Positions 9,774-23,570 of a DNA stretch of 64,000 nucleotides are shown in pieces. The stretch is from Parietichytrium sp. I65-24A (Eukaryota > Sar > Bigyra > Thraustochytrida > Thraustochytriidae): contig BLSF01000090.1 of assembly GCA_012862575.1 (NCBI GenBank), positions 62,001-126,000 of the forward strand. Direction: 5' to 3'. The translations under genes were made by a program, and so were the position numbers. The notes below the pieces were generated by a model that saw nothing but the letters and a program-made list of their open reading frames with translations, was not told the origin of the DNA and did no database searches. Position 1 is the stretch's first letter. Every line of letters starts with the position of its first letter.

Positions 9774-12700
9774 AAAATTGGCTTTGTACAAGTAATTGCC
9801 ATCGCGCGCCGGTCTTTTGACCTTTCGCGGCACAATGATATGAATCCTCAAGATGAATTAGTGATTGAAATTTATAGAACAGTTAATTTAAAATTATAAT
9901 TACGATGTTATCAAAAACAAAGAATTGGATCTCAAATGCACGGTGGAGGTTGATCCTCCGAGTTCACACCAAGACCTTGGTGGGGATTCTATCAGTCACG
10001 TCTTTTCGTGGCGTGGTCCACAGAGGATGCCACAACCTAGGGTTCGCGAAACGATCAAGTGAGAAGAACTCTGCTGAAGGTCTCGGGGAGCAGCGCTCGC
10101 TTGCACAAGAATAAGAACGACGAGTCATAAATGCATGTAACGCAGGATGACGTGATGGGAGGCTCCAAGTCAAAGCGATCTGAGGGAGACAAAGGCTACA
10201 GCACGATTCGGGCTCGCACACAAGACTTTCACAAAAGGAATAGAAAATTGGAGGAGCTGCTCTAGCACATTTTCCAATCACTGACGCGAATAACCACTTT
10301 GAGCAGTGAACGGAGCGTCTGTCGCGCATGAGGTGCCAGAAAGACTCTACCAACGCAACTGATCGCCTCGAACTCGCAGAGACGATCAGCATGCAGCTCC
10401 AGCTTCTTGGAGTCCTAAGAGTCAAAGGTGAGCAACGCGTTGAACCCAAGAGGGCGTATACAGAGTGGAGAGGTTTCATGATCCTAAGTGCCGGCTGCCC
10501 AACTTCAGAGTCGAAGCGGTCACCGAGAAGTTCATGAACAACTCTCTTTGGCCTGTGAGAGCTCTCCTGGAGGTCCTTCTTCCAGAAGGTCGTGCTCTGG
10601 TTTGACTTGTGCTTGCAAACGTGGAAAACACATTCGCGATTGTGTCACATGGCAATGACTTGTTGGACTCTGTGTGCACAGATGCAGATGCAAGAACAAG
10701 ACGGCGATCCGTACGCTGACCTCACCTGAGCGGTCGCTCTCTGCAGATGAATCGAACAAAGTTATGAACCGCCGACAGTAGAGTCTGAGAACTCCAAAGC
10801 AGTGGGAGTTCGGCGAAGAGCCAACGGCGTTCTTCAACTTTGCCAGTTTGTACGTTCGTCTTCGCGGATGGTAAAAAATGCGAGAAGATTTGGAATCAAA
10901 CGCATGAAGAGGAATCCATGTAATGGGGGTTTAAATAGACGAAATACGGAGACAGAAAATGGGTGAAGAGCTGATGGACCACGAAAGCCTTACTCGTAGA
11001 CGCATTCAGAAGCATTGAGAGTGAGTATCATTCTCAATGGTGGTAAGTCCAAGTTGGCGTGCTCGCAGAAGCTTGATCCGGATACTGAACAAAAATTGAC
11101 CTTGACTTTCCTCTCGTAGCGGTGCCCGTTTTTCAACACGGTTCCTCGTGCGCTTGTTGCTGTTCTTCCGAAAACGAAGGCACATAAGGATGGGTACCTG
11201 CGCAGAGACGGAGGATAAATGCGGCGCGGTTTGAATGGAGCAATTGCGTGAGACAGAGCCTGGTGGGCAGGAGACCAGCCAATGAATGGTCCAGGAGGGT
11301 TTCCCGAAATGCCGGTCTCGTGTCCGTGCAAGTGAAGCCACGAAGTGAGAACGTAAACAAACCCTATCGGAAGGTGGGGTGGTGTCCGTGGCGCCAAATC
11401 AAATCTGAAGCCACGCCTTGTTCCAAGGAACATCACGGAACGATCAAGCGAACAGAAGGTCGATGGTTCGTCACTGGGTTTGTGACGCTACCAGCATGGA
11501 ACGCTCTCCTCTGCGCAGAAGGATCATCGGTTCCAGTTTCAGTTTCCGCGAAAAGTGTTGAAGGCATAGCTGGAGGCGGGTGTGTCGATGGCGGCAAGGC
11601 GTTTGTCCTCCGGTTCGCTCTCTGCAAGCGCTCAACTCATGGGTTACGCAGCCCTCAACTGGTGCTCATGTGGCCGTTGCAAAGGCCAGAACTGATCCCG
11701 TGAGTCCCGTGAGTGCGATTCAGGAAAGTCAAAAGACTAGCACTTTGCAGTAAACGCGCGTGAGAGAAGACGGTTGGGCGACGAAATGTTAGACACTCTC
11801 AGGCGAAACAGGAAGAAAAGAACCTTGCCTTCTCCACCCCTAAGGCCTACGTCGTCGGATGCAATCTGTGCCACTACCCGTAAATCCTGAATGCTTCAGG
11901 GGAATGAAATTCCTTCTCCCATCTGCCAATGGCCTCGTGGATTCTCTCTGATGAAAAAATCAGATTTCAGATTTCAGAACAAAGGTCCCTCCCTCTGCAC
12001 CGCATGCAATTCTTGAATGGCAGGCGGCGGAAGGTTTCCTGATGTGTTCACCCTCCTCCACGACAGTACGACCCACGCGGAGAATGAGAACAAGTTTGGA
12101 GGCGGAAATATCAGAGATACTCACGGTGAAAGTCGGCAAGCCCGCTCCGTGCCAAGACGCCAGCCAGCCAGCCAAGACCGAGAGGGTCTTTCACCGTTTT
12201 TGGAGATCCTGTATTCCTGTACCGGACGAAGTTCAATGAGTCATAGGTTCGAAGGGCGGATTAGTTCAGGAGAGCTTTCTTCGTGAATGGGATACTGGAT
12301 GGCATTGTTACGTAGATGGCCGCGAAAGCGATGACCGAGCGCAGATCGACCCACCGTCACGCGCAACGCTGCGGTTGAAATTGAAACAGCCGCTGTCAAA
12401 AAAAAAATGAAGGAAAGGAAGGAAAGATCGAAGTGCCACGCTGGAGCTAGGCATGGAGTCCCACCCGCACCTCCGGTTTTCCCCAGAGAAGACTTTGCGA
12501 TGATTCCTACTGTTAGTTTCCATCAGGTCCAAGGCTTCCAATGCGCTTAGTTGAGGATGGCGGAGGTTGGCGGGGTAGTAAAATTTATGTGAAGCACAAC
12601 AGTGTGCCAAACCCGCCAGCGCAAAAGAGACCTTCAAGCCTAGTAGAGAGCGAGAGCGAGAGCGAGAGCGAGCGCATTGTCTGTGACTCGATCTGCTGGG

Positions 12701-12900
12701 TCTCTCACCTTGCGACTGAGGCCTCGGCCGCGGAACGCCCTTTCGCAAGCCAAGTCGAAACTGAACATAAGTTAACTGAACATTGACTAATCTTTGTACC
12801 ACGGGCCTCTTCAAGTGATTCCTGACTAACCGCGAAACCGCCCTCTGAAGAAGCCGGCGAAGGTACGACACTGTTCTTGGGCGCATTTCCACTCATCTTG
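9774..12900. other. non-coding stretch after the DD3-3-like gene
   Basis: The first 120 bp are AT-rich and probably the 3' UTR. Beyond that only short unrelated frames on both strands occur (up to about 194 codons near 12.3-12.9 kb, Arg/Ser-rich). None has a recognisable domain or consistent codon use. A (GAGAGC)n tract lies at 12646-12676. Confidence 0.5.
12646..12676. repeat. (GAGAGC)n microsatellite
   Basis: About five tandem copies of a 6 bp purine-rich unit in non-coding DNA. Confidence 0.85.
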
Positions 12901-13090
12901 TGCAGCGTGAGACCAAAGCGGCACTTTCGACTCAAGAATCCTTCTCAGTCCGCCCGAGTGTGCACTGCGTCGGGCTCTGCGGTGTTTGCTGAGAGGAGTT
13001 TCGGCACAGCCAGCACAGCCAGTGAGTTAAATTGGCTTCCGTCGGCCAAGTTAGACATGGGCAGGCCCACTTCCTCGAATCATTCAATGT

Positions 13091-13130
13091 TTGCCGTACT
13101 TGCCGTACTTGCCATACTTGCCATACATTC
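13091..13130. repeat. 9 bp tandem repeat (TTGCCGTAC)
   Basis: Four adjacent copies of a 9 bp unit, TTGCCGTAC then TTGCCATAC, that drift by one base. Confidence 0.85.
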
Positions 13131-13239
13131 CGACACTTCGACGCGTGCGCTTTACTTTGGACCGCACCAGACACACCGAGAGACTCCATTCTTTATTTCG
13201 CTTTCACTTGTTGTTTCCTCTTGCCCGGAGAAGAGCGCT

Positions 13240-13309
13240 TTCACATTTCACATTTCACATTTTGAATTTTACATTTTACATTTTACATTTTACATCTCGC
13301 ATTTCACAG
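13240..13309. repeat. degenerate heptamer tandem repeat (CATTTCA / CATTTTA)
   Basis: Roughly ten 7 bp units that change in order from CATTTCA to CATTTTA. This pattern suggests replication slippage with point changes spreading within the array. Confidence 0.85.
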
Positions 13310-16114
13310 CACACACTATCATTTTCGAAACTTGTATGAACTCTAAGAGTTCAATTAACAACTTCCTTCCCTCGCCAGCTCTCTTCCTTACGACCCCATC
13401 CATGGTTTATCATAGTCCTACCCTCTACGACCATACCTTTACCATTTCCTTTAATGGAGACAATAATAGGACGCTAGCAGATAAATACCGTACAGGAGTG
13501 CAATCTCTGGACCACCCTGTGTAGCGCTAGCTATGCGTGACATAACAGCAAGGTTTAGCCGCGGGAGAAAGCAGGAGATAGGATTATATATTAATAGATA
13601 TTAGCATGGTGGAATCTTACTGTCCTCTTACCCCACTTTCTTCTCTCTCCCGTCCGCGAATTATGAAGCGGGGGTAGCCGAAAGTTAGGGCCGTAAGGAG
13701 CGGGAGAAAGAAGGGACACGACCAAGACTTTGAGGGCCATTTCTGTTATCAACGATTCATTTCTGAGTGGTATGGACACGGCTCCTTTGTTTTGAATTCT
13801 GGTTATAAACTGTGTTCGGTATCTTTTTCGATGTCTTCACTCGCAGGTCAGTGGGAGAGGCCGATGAAATACGAAATAAGAGGAAAGTTAAAAGAATTGC
13901 AAATTGTTGTAAGGCGTTGATCGTTAAAGCAGAGCCTTTTTCGACGAAGCAGCGCATGCTTACTGCTGACTTGAACTCACTTTGGCCTGCGACTCTGATA
14001 GGCTCGCTTTGCACTTCAAAGACCCTGGCTTTCGAACTGACCTGGTATTCTGCTGGAAGACGAACTTGCGAAGGTTTTGATGGGTGGGTGAGAATGAGAA
14101 TGAGAAAAAAGAGAAAAGAAAAAGAAGGAGACACAGTCCCGGAGCCCGGAGCTATGTCATGCAAAGAGCCTCACTTGCCTTCGTGCTCGAAACTCTGCAC
14201 ACATCAAGTCCTCTCGTTAGATCTTAATTTACTGTTTTGAAAAAATGCATTTCTCATTGCCCTGTTCGGCTTTCTCTATTCGAGTTCATACCAGCGTCAA
14301 AGTGGGTTGGCTACGCTTGCTAAGCCCACAAAATGTAACTCCCGATTCGATCACGCACTCACGCTGTCATTTCGGGTACAGCAAGTGAGAGGACAGTCAG
14401 GACGGTACTATTACACGTGCCAGAGCTCACAAGTTCTCGATGTGCCTGAACTCAAATTCACGTAATTTCACGTCAATTCTAACAGCTAACAGCACACCTT
14501 TGTGAACTTTGAATAGAACGCCCGCACATGTACTCGGCACCATAGCTACTTTGGAGCCAATTCAGGACTTTGCATACCTCGTCTCCTCCGAGATGAAAAC
14601 CGCGAAATCTCTGGAAACTCCGACACAAAACGTATCGGTATTGAGAACGGTGTAGGCGAAGAAGGAAGAGGCAGAAAGAAAAAACGTGCAGTTGCAGAGC
14701 TGCGTCTTTCTCGTGAAAATTGCGATTACTGGAAGGCGAGCTGTAGCGTGACGATCCGACAAACTGTTTTTTAGTTAACGAAATTCATTAAACCAGTTCA
14801 GAATTGAACTCAGATGACTCGATTTCCTTCAACGCGTCATTTCATCCTGTTCACAACAACTTTTCTCATTCTTTTTCCCGGACTCAAATCGCGCTTCGTG
14901 TTCGAAACATCTGTGTGTTTGTTTGTCTCTCTCTGTCTGTCAGCCAATGAGCGCTCCTTCTTTCGAAGAGGACCTGTTGCAAAGTTTGCACGACGCCCTT
15001 AAACGTTTGCATTTTCTCAACTCCCGTCCAGAGGGTCCAGAGGCTCCCAGTCCTAGGCCGGACAACAGCTCGTACATTTTAAGGGAAATTGTATGACAGG
15101 AGAACAACGCTAGTAGAGATTCATTCATCCATTCCTCTCATCACAGTGCTCTGCTGGCGCTTGACGTTGAGAGTGCTTGTCACACTCTTCAAACTGCCAC
15201 CTGTGTTTTCTTTCTTCCTCCTTTCCTTGCGCTCAAAGCTCGAACAACAATGAGCGCTACGATAACATCCTTTCTTATTTTTCCAGCCTTCTTATTTTCC
15301 TAGCGCTTTTTTTGTTTCTGTTTCTTTTTCACTGTCAATGAATTACCTAACAGGCCAAAGTGCGCCAGACCTCTTCGTACTTGAGAGGCTTGTCCAGCTT
15401 GTCCTGCATTTTGATGTTCGTTCATCTTTGCTCGTTATGTTTGCCAGAGTCATAGGCACTTGACTAGCACACTCCTTATTCAGGCGTACTCAATCTCATA
15501 ATGCTTACTGCAGCTGTATTCCACAGAATGAACATGCAATGCTGTGGAAGTGGACGTGTACCTTAGAGTTTAGACTTGCCGGGTATTATCAACGCTGGGC
15601 TCTTTATTTGAAAGCACGAAACATAACGTAACCTTGATAATAGAAATCAATAATCCTTACAGTTAAATAAATGTGGGGCGTGAACAAAGATGGCACAAAT
15701 GAAAGTCAGTCCTACGCGAAGTATGGTGGTAGCAGCTCCTCAAGTGTAAAACGTACGAAATAAATTTTGCGACACTATGGATTGCCTACATGAGAAGGTA
15801 GCCGAGCCGAAATTTTTGGCACACAACATCGCACAACGGACGTTGTTCGCTGTCTGTTGTGAACGGGTGAAGCCAAGGGCTATCAGCTGTGCTAGCTAGC
15901 AATATGTGGTCACGTAATTCCGTCAACTTGGTTCGTACTTTTGAGATAAAGTATCGTAATCAGAATCATCGCAGTGCATGAAGCAGGCACGTTTGCCGAT
16001 TCCGACTCGCACAAGTAGCTCGCCGCGAACAGCGAGTTTTGAGTATTGAGTGAATTGAGTGCTGTTTCTTCACCCGATCATCGTCCTGTCCTTTTACAGT
16101 TCGAGTGTAATACC

Positions 16115-16126
16115 AGTACCGGTACT
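16115..16126. other. perfect 12 bp palindrome AGTACCGGTACT
   Basis: A self-complementary 12-mer in non-coding DNA, one of several GTAC-rich symmetric sites in the window. It could be a dimeric factor site; that is inference only. Confidence 0.5.
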
Positions 16127-18990
16127 CGTGTACTTACCAAAAATACAGCAAGTACTTACAAAGAACGAAAAAATGAAAAACGCTCTGACGACACCATGCC
16201 CGGAGTGAGGGGGGGGGGAGGGGGGAAGAAAGGAGTGAGACTCACCTGTCAGAACACTCGTGGGGGCCAGCAAGTAATGTTGGTGTGGAAGCACTCGGAT
16301 CAAGGAAACTGGGAAACTTGCGAGAATGTCGGTGAATTTGTTGAATTTTGGAATTGGTTTTTTGTTGTGCTTGCACTGAAGTTTGATCAGCAGTGTTTGA
16401 CGGTGAATACTTTCAATCAGCTTCATTCATCACTGACTCTGAACTCTCTGAACTGTTTTGCCCAGAATTTTCTAAATTTCCAAATTCTGAAAATTCCCAT
16501 CTGGTTACACACTGTCAGGACTGCCGAAAGCAGTGGGTCGAAAGCCGTCCGACCCAGCCGACACGTGAGCCACTGCGAAACTCACGCGCTTTTGCGAATG
16601 CGTTACTGACTGCGAGGTCTAAACGTGCCCTCCACTCCACTCCACGCCACGGCAGCAGCTCGCAGTCTGAGCTGACGGTGCATTCTAAATGTAAATTGTT
16701 CTCCTACTGACAGTGAGACTCTTGACCAGTGACTGTATCAAACGGGCATTGACAGTCAATCAGAGCCAGGGAAATTCACAACACCGCTCGCGCGAGATAG
16801 CGCTGTTCTAGCTCATTGCTACTTATCATCTTGTGATTGGCTAGTCGTACGTTTGTTCGCCTGAAGCAGGAAGAGTCGCCCGAACGTCGTCCGTGAGGGG
16901 CCTCGAGCTATTTTCAGCTTGATTTTAATAGATCGAAAGCTTCGCGGCGTGCGCCGCTCATCGGTGGCTATTTCAACCGTCGATGATCGGAAACGAAAAG
17001 GAAACATAGAGAGCGGTCCCATCGGTTGTTTTAAGTCTTCTTATCTCAGTTTCAGCAAACACTTTTTTTAACAGCTTCAAGGATTGTCGAACATGGATCA
17101 CTTTTGAGACGAGCACCGACAACTCATTTACCATCAACAAGTGTAACTAACGCTAGTTTCTCTCACACAATCAATCTTCTATTTCTTGGAATCCGGGCCG
17201 GTCAAGAAGGCGGAACATTTTACTGCTAGAAGGGAGCAATCTCCTCTCGGCAAAAGTAGTTTCCCCGAACCTAACAGCTTCCCTAAACCCCACCGCTTCT
17301 ACCTCACAGTGAGGGAGAAGGAAGGGGTATGCCACTACGGGATTGTGCGTGTCTTAGGCAAACTATTAACTGGATTGTTTTTTTGGTGAGTTTGATTTGA
17401 TGATGGTTTGATGATGAGGACAACGCGAGTCTTTTCCGAGCCGACAATATGCGGATGACTCGAGTTTTCTTGCTCCTTTCCGAATCTCTTCGCCAAAATC
17501 GAGTATACATGCTGCGTTGTGGAACTGGATAATGAACGGCTCGCGAGCTGTGCTAAGCCACACTCACAAAACTGCTCTTCTTGATTATGCGATTGTGCGA
17601 ACCGATATGAAGTGGGAATGTCGACAGTGAGTCGATTTATGTCGATTTCACCATCAAGTCGAAAGATTGCAAATTGTTGCTGGGATGGCCCTGAGTTTTG
17701 ACCTGTCCCGAACTTGTGAGAGAAGACAGGCGCGCAAAATCAGCGCACGTTGGCGATGCACAACAGTATGAATATTCTCATTCAAAACTCCCACGGTATG
17801 TATGATGTTGGCAAGTGGATGGCTTTGAGCAAGACATAACATACTCAATTGACTCGCTCAGTCAACATCAGTCAACGCGAAGCCATTGTGATCGAAGAAA
17901 AAAAGGCAAGTTCAAAATAGAGAGAACAGAGCGTTGGGTTGGCAGGGCACTGCGATGAGAAGTCTCTCGGCACTGAACCCAATGTTCGATCTTTTTGTTA
18001 ATTTCTAAAGTCGAATTTTAATCCAAGTCGAATGAGTCTTTTGGACTGTCACACATACTTTTCATTGAAGTACGACGTTCGTTTTTTACCCCAGTGTTCA
18101 GCTGCAGTATTCTATTACGAAGGTTGCACAATTCCTCATCACGACAGAGACTCGCGGCCGGAGCAAGGCCTCTCTATGAACAGTAACTTATGTGGAACAA
18201 GTGTCTCTGTTACTGTCAAAACATTTCAAGCAATCTTCGCGAGCAATTCCAACCATCATCCCGTCAGCGAAACAAATAAGAATAAAATAGAATTTCATTG
18301 AGAATTAACGTGTCTTTCATCAGCTGTGAGGAAAAGATCACAGTGGTAAGCTATTCTGTCCAATAAGTAGCTACAGGTGCCAGGCCATAGCCCTTCCATT
18401 AGTTCCAGCACTTAGTAGCGTCAATAACACTGGGCCACCCTGACTAGAATGTTTGACTGGCGGGCGGAGCTGGAGCGGAGACAGAAACCCGCAAAATCTG
18501 TCGCATGTGGGTGTCGCGGCAGTTCCTTTTCCCTTCTCCCTTTTCCCCCTTTCTCCGAACTCTGCAAATCCCGATCAGTTTGCGCTCACAGGCAGAGCAG
18601 GTTTCGTCACCACAATCTCTCGGATCTTTTTATTTATAATAACGAATATAGAAAAAGAAAAGGAACTAAAAACTGTAAAAACAACAGGCAGCAAACCCAC
18701 ACACATATTCACTGCTCACTGCATACGGAAGGAAGGGAATCTCCTTTCTGGATCTTCTCAGAAGCAAGCAAGGGTGGTGATTCCAAACCTTGCCAAAGTC
18801 AACAACTCGCACTCCATCCACACTGCTTGCTATTCGCCGAATGAAGTACTCTGTCAGTGCTGAAGACGGAGAGTCAAGGCGGAGGGACACATGGGCTACA
18901 GAGAGATGATTAATTAATTCCGCCCTTTCTTTCTACTTTTCCCGACTAAAACTGTCACCCTCGAGCCCAGCGTGAAAAGTGAGCAATCAC

Positions 18991-19030
18991 CGAGTACGGT
19001 ACTGAGTACTGGGTGTACTAGTACCGAGTA
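18991..19030. other. GTAC-rich inverted repeat
   Basis: Arms CGGTACT (18997-19003) and AGTACCG (19020-19026) flank GAGTACTGGGT. The same 11-mer GAGTACTGGGT recurs at about 29229, so this is a dispersed element rather than a chance hairpin. Confidence 0.5.
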
Positions 19031-20255
19031 AAAGCATGTGAGACGTCTACAATGAACATCTTTCGTAACTTTGCTGCTTTTGCTGCTCACTGTTCAACAT
19101 TAACTCATTCCTTTTCTGCAATTAAAAAGTCGAAATAAATGAATTCGAATGGCACTGCTCCCGATGGAAAGAAAGTTCCTGGGCTCCGTGCCTACGGTTT
19201 TTGGGATGAAGTCGATAGGGATGACGTTTCGCCGCTCCCACACCCTGACTTACAAGAAGCGCTCTTTCGCAAGAGCTGTGAGCCGACAGAACTTGTTGAG
19301 AGTCAGCAGCGTTAGCACAACTAGCATGGCACAACTGTGGTTTGGCTCGACTTGGTCACAGCGTTTCGCCATGTTTCGCCTCAGAGCCTCCGCATTTGCA
19401 AAGAGACTTGGGCAGAATGCGCTTTTGCGTTTCCGCTCTCCTTTTCTCTCTTCCCTTTGCGTGCACTTGTGACAGAGTGGCAAGTGACAAGTGAAAAGTC
19501 ATGTGTGCTGCAACCCACCCCAACCCGCGACGACTTGTTTTCTCTTCCTCGACCAGTTACACGGTTTGTTTACAGTTCTTGTTGAGAACGTAGGTTGCGC
19601 CTCTCGTTGGGCAAAACCTCCCTCGTACCTGGCCGCTTGACTGCGACTGTTCTAGTGCTTACCCGTCCCACGGGGAGCACGATCGGCACGAATAAGTTTT
19701 GGCGTGGAAATAGATAGTGCGGGGTAATCGACCGGGTTGTGTTGCGCCGAGAGAGCTCCTGAGGTCCTGTGTGGTCCAGCATCTCGCAAGTGTGTGTCAG
19801 TTTCAGACTGTCGTAGCGCACGAGTTCATGATGATGAGTGATGAGGAAGGGAGAGACCAGAGTTAAGTTGGTAGGCAGGGAGGCAGGCCGGCGCTAAAAC
19901 ATGCCCAAACGCACGTAAGGCACTGACAGCACTGACAGCACTGCCAGCCAAAAAGGATAGGCGGTCGCAGATACTGAGTACTGACAGTGAGTACTGCTAT
20001 CCGGAGATATCCGGAGCGCTGTTTGCGACAGGTCTTTCCTTTTCTCTTTCTCTTTCCTTCGTTGAACAGGTACTGACTGTGAGTAACGCTGGACGTATAT
20101 ATTGTTTTAGGGCCAGTTACTCGCCGACTGCTTAAAAAAGTTCAAGTTCTCTCGCATACTAACGTACTGGTAACCCAACGGAGCTCCAACTTGCGAACTC
20201 GTACGATTCGTACACACAACTGTACAGAGCGTACAGAGTGGTGAGTTGTCTCTGT

Positions 20256-20286
20256 GAATTTTGAATTCTGAATTCTGAATTCTGAA
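20256..20286. repeat. AATTCTGA tandem repeat
   Basis: Three to four copies of the 8 bp unit AATTCTGA in a row. Single or double copies of the same unit are scattered through the other spacers. Confidence 0.85.
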
Positions 20287-22550
20287 CGTGCATCTCACCG
20301 TGTTGGTGCCGCTGGCGATGAGAGCTTGGCTTGACCTCGTTCCTGCTCGCTGCGTTGGCAAGTTCAGCAACTTGTGAGAGCGCTCCACAGTTGCGATCGC
20401 AATCGCAGTCAGCTAAGCTCAGCCAGAGTGTCGGCCGCGCATACGCCACTTTGCTCTTGTTTCTTTCTTTTCCGTCGCTCTTGAAAGCCGCAACGACCGG
20501 AAGGAAGGAGGAAAGGTCGGTCAGACAAAAGCATCCACACTTCATCCTCTTTACTCCCTCTCTTTCCTTGGAGCGAGGAGTAAGAGAGAAAGGAATTTTT
20601 AAAGTGTAAAGAAAGAAAGAATCAGCTTCTGCAATTGAAGCTACTGCATGTCGAGCAACTGCATGTCGCCGAGATTGAGGGCCTCTGTGCGGCGACGTGG
20701 CTTCATGTTAGCTTGCCTGCCAAACGCAGCTGTGGAGCCTGTGCAAAGTATGCGAATGTTGTTCTTTGGAGATTAGCCTAAGCAAGGAAAGTGCTGCGAA
20801 AGCACGTGGCTCTGGCCCTCCGGCTCACTGGAGTGTGGAGGAGTTGCGTACGGCAGGAAGGGACAAAGCAAGCGAAACTTGGCAGAGTCAAGCTGCTCCA
20901 GCTCAGACCGAGATAAAACCGTTGGACAGGAGCTCAGCTTGGATTTAAAAGTGCATCGTGACGATTGACGACTATTTCTGTATATTGTGCCATTCACCGC
21001 TTTCGCTTCCTCCTGTGAAGGGAAAAAAGCAGAGTTGGCTCTGAAACGCCTGAGCATGAGAATTAGAACGAGAACGAGCTGACAAACCATAGAGACGCTG
21101 TCAACTTTGTCCGTGCCATGCCTGAGCAGTTGGCGGAACGGCCTTCGAAGTATTTCGATGAAAGATAAAAGTCATTTGACGTTATGCTCTTCGTGCACGA
21201 GTTAGTCAAAATGCAAAAGAGTTTCAGACCAAGCTCTGGCTGTCCAACGCCGTCGGCCAAGTCATCTCGGCAAATTTCTTCTCGCATTCCTATTCGATGC
21301 GGCAGGCAAAAGAATCTGAGATTCTACCGCTGTGGTCCTCTCGCGTGCCGTTAACGATACCGACCAGTATACTCAGTACTCGCGGCGATAAGCTGAATTT
21401 TGATAAGTGTACCGTTATGAGCTCGCGCTCCGAGACAGCCCTCCGGGAGTCCAGTGTCAGCGTTAGTGTCCGTGGCGAAAACCGGTGCCCTTTTGAGAAG
21501 AAAGAGAAGAAAGAGGACCGCAAGCCTTTTCTCGGACACAAATACTCTCATGAGCAGTCCATCTCCAACTCGGCAAGGTTGACATGCGCGCAAGTTTACA
21601 GTAAGTTGACAGGGTGTTGGCAATCAAGCTACGAATCCACCTATCACTTTATCAATCAGTCCCACTGGAACTGGGAACACACCAAACGGTTCATCAGGTT
21701 CATCAGTCATTTATTAAAAGTTAGAAATTTTGTTTCCAATTGATCGGAAAGTAGAGGAGTACAAAAACAAACGAACAAATGAAAGCTGTAAACTTAGCAG
21801 AGTAAGCTACCAACGTTCGTGTGCCGACTGTGAGTGCTGCTATGAGAGTGTCGTCACCCTTGGGATTACACTCGCCAGAAACGAGCCAAATTGAACTGCG
21901 CAGAACAACACCAACCGAAGAAACGGGACATTAGCACGCCGCTAGCGTACGAGTCGGAGCGTTACAAAGTGCTTTTAAATAAAACATATGGTACTATATT
22001 ATGTACTGTACTAAAAGACTCGCTCGGTTATCGACTTGCTCGGCCAATTGCTCTTCAATTTTGTACTTGCTGCTGTGTACTTGACCGATATTCACTGAAA
22101 ACATTACTTAAATCAAAAAAGAAATAAAATAAACAAATCAAGCAAAAAATCCGAGAGTCTCTTCTGCTGTTTTCCAAAACTTGTAAATTTTAAAAAGAAA
22201 GATTTAGCCCAAGCAGTCTCCCTCTCGGCGAAACCAAAAACCAGAGGCCCTACCTACATCTCGGGAAAAGATAGTCCCCGGCTAGCCAGAGTCGTTCTAC
22301 CTCCCGAGGAGGAGGAAGGAGCGGCAGAGTAGGGAATCCGGGAGAAGTCAGGGGGGTTCCGGGAGAAGGTAAGGCCCGGTGGAAAGAACTAGACTGTCAA
22401 GGGAGAAGGAAGGAGGGAGGGCCCTCTTGAGACAATTTCTTTCGTCAACTAAGAGCCCCCCCGCTTTTCTATCAGTTCCTCCTAACCTCCGCTGGGCTCT
22501 GGAGAACGGCCGGTCGGTCCCAGATCGATGGCCGGAAGAAAGAGAAACAA

Positions 22551-22637
22551 ACAGAGAGAGAGAGAGAGAGAAAAAGTGAGTGAGAGAGAGGGAGAGACAG
22601 ACAGACACACAGAGAGAGAGAGAGAGACAGAGAGGGG
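22551..22637. repeat. (GA)n-rich polypurine tract
   Basis: Almost uninterrupted GA dinucleotides with short GACA interruptions over 87 bp. Confidence 0.9.
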
Positions 22638-23056
22638 CGAAAACACAACCTATTTTAGCCTTACACAGCTATGAAAAAAATCTGTAGGTAGAGAGAAGGA
22701 GAGGCACACACCGCACACCACACAGAGAGCGGTGGCTCGCAATGACTGAATTTTCGAGTCTCTCTTTCTCAGTCCACAGATCCATGCCAAAAAAACGCGT
22801 GCAACAAAATACACAGCTTCTTCACAAACACCGATGCGATGCGATAAAATATATATGATGGACGGCCGACATGAAAGAGAAAGAGAATCCTCTCCTCTCT
22901 TCTTCCTTTCCTCGCCTATTTTTTGGCTGTTGGGGAAGCAGGGGTGTTCCAGTCGGCCACCGTGATTTCGTGATCTCTCTCCCAACAACCATCAACCATC
23001 AACCATCGATAAGATTTCATCATTGCTGTCGATGAGATGGATAGACAGACAGATAA

Positions 23057-23074
23057 ATATATATATATATATAT
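23057..23074. repeat. (AT)n microsatellite
   Basis: An 18 bp alternating AT run between the GA tracts. Confidence 0.9.
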
Positions 23075-23187
23075 TCACATCTCGTGAATTGATTGGTGGG
23101 ATTGGTCCAGCGCTATCACGGCTCATTCCCGCATGTGGCGCGCTTTCGCTATCAGGAAATCGCCCGTCCTAGCCGCCTATCCAACCA

Positions 23188-23370
23188 AAGAGAGAGAGAG
23201 CGAGAGAGAGGGCAGAGGGAAGGAGAGAGAGAGAGAGAGAGAGATCAACACCGAGAGCAAGAAAAGAAGGAAAGAGAAGGAAGGAGGCAGAGAGAGGAGC
23301 GGATTTATTTAGATGTAGAGAGAGAGAGGGAAAGTGAGAGTTGGGAGAGCAGACCGACAGAGAAGAAGAG
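23188..23370. repeat. GA-rich polypurine tract
   Basis: About 180 bp made almost entirely of purines on the plus strand, with a long pure (GA)n core at 23224-23243. Confidence 0.85.
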
Positions 23371-23570
23371 TAAGTTTAGCACTGGCGCCAAGTACGCCTT
23401 CCGCGAAGGATCTCTGCTAACCGCGAGCTAGAGGCCCTGTAAACAGAGTAGCGCACGTACTCCTTGCACTTGTGGAAAGCCTTGCAGAGGCAGACAGGCA
23501 CCAAAGCCCCCTTAGTACTTGCTGCTGTTATTGTTATCTATCGCTCAGTGTGACATTTGGCTACAGACAC

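Larger units (their letters stand above)
12901..18900. other. non-coding stretch with short repeats
   Basis: Six kilobases with no open frame I can support; translations are short and low in complexity. It contains tandem repeats (13091, 13240), TGACAGTGAGT-type motifs (16708, 17623; minus strand at 15327), a perfect 12 bp palindrome AGTACCGGTACT at 16115-16126, and islands rich in CTAG and TAC (about 13.50-13.78 kb). Confidence 0.5.

Noticed and set aside
9964-10479. 171-codon minus-strand frame
   Set aside because: Arg/Ser/Cys-rich translation typical of non-coding DNA, no domain, and competing frames on the other strand.
11248-11703. 151-codon plus-strand frame
   Set aside because: No recognisable domain, no clear start context and uneven composition. 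It could be an exon of an unseen gene but I cannot support it.
12241-12290. GCGGATTAGTTCAGG, like the start of a tRNA
   Set aside because: No matching anticodon or T arm follows within tRNA length.
12308-12892. 194-codon minus-strand frame with Arg/Ser repeats
   Set aside because: The RS-like stretch is simply the (GAGAGC)n microsatellite read in frame.
13590-13610. GATATTAGCATGG, resembling a piece of U6 snRNA
   Set aside because: Only about a dozen bases resemble it and the rest of U6 is absent.
14293-14367. Possible tRNA: complementary ends CAGCGT / ACGCTG about 75 bp apart with GATTCGATC between
   Set aside because: D and T stems do not pair and no anticodon arm can be drawn.
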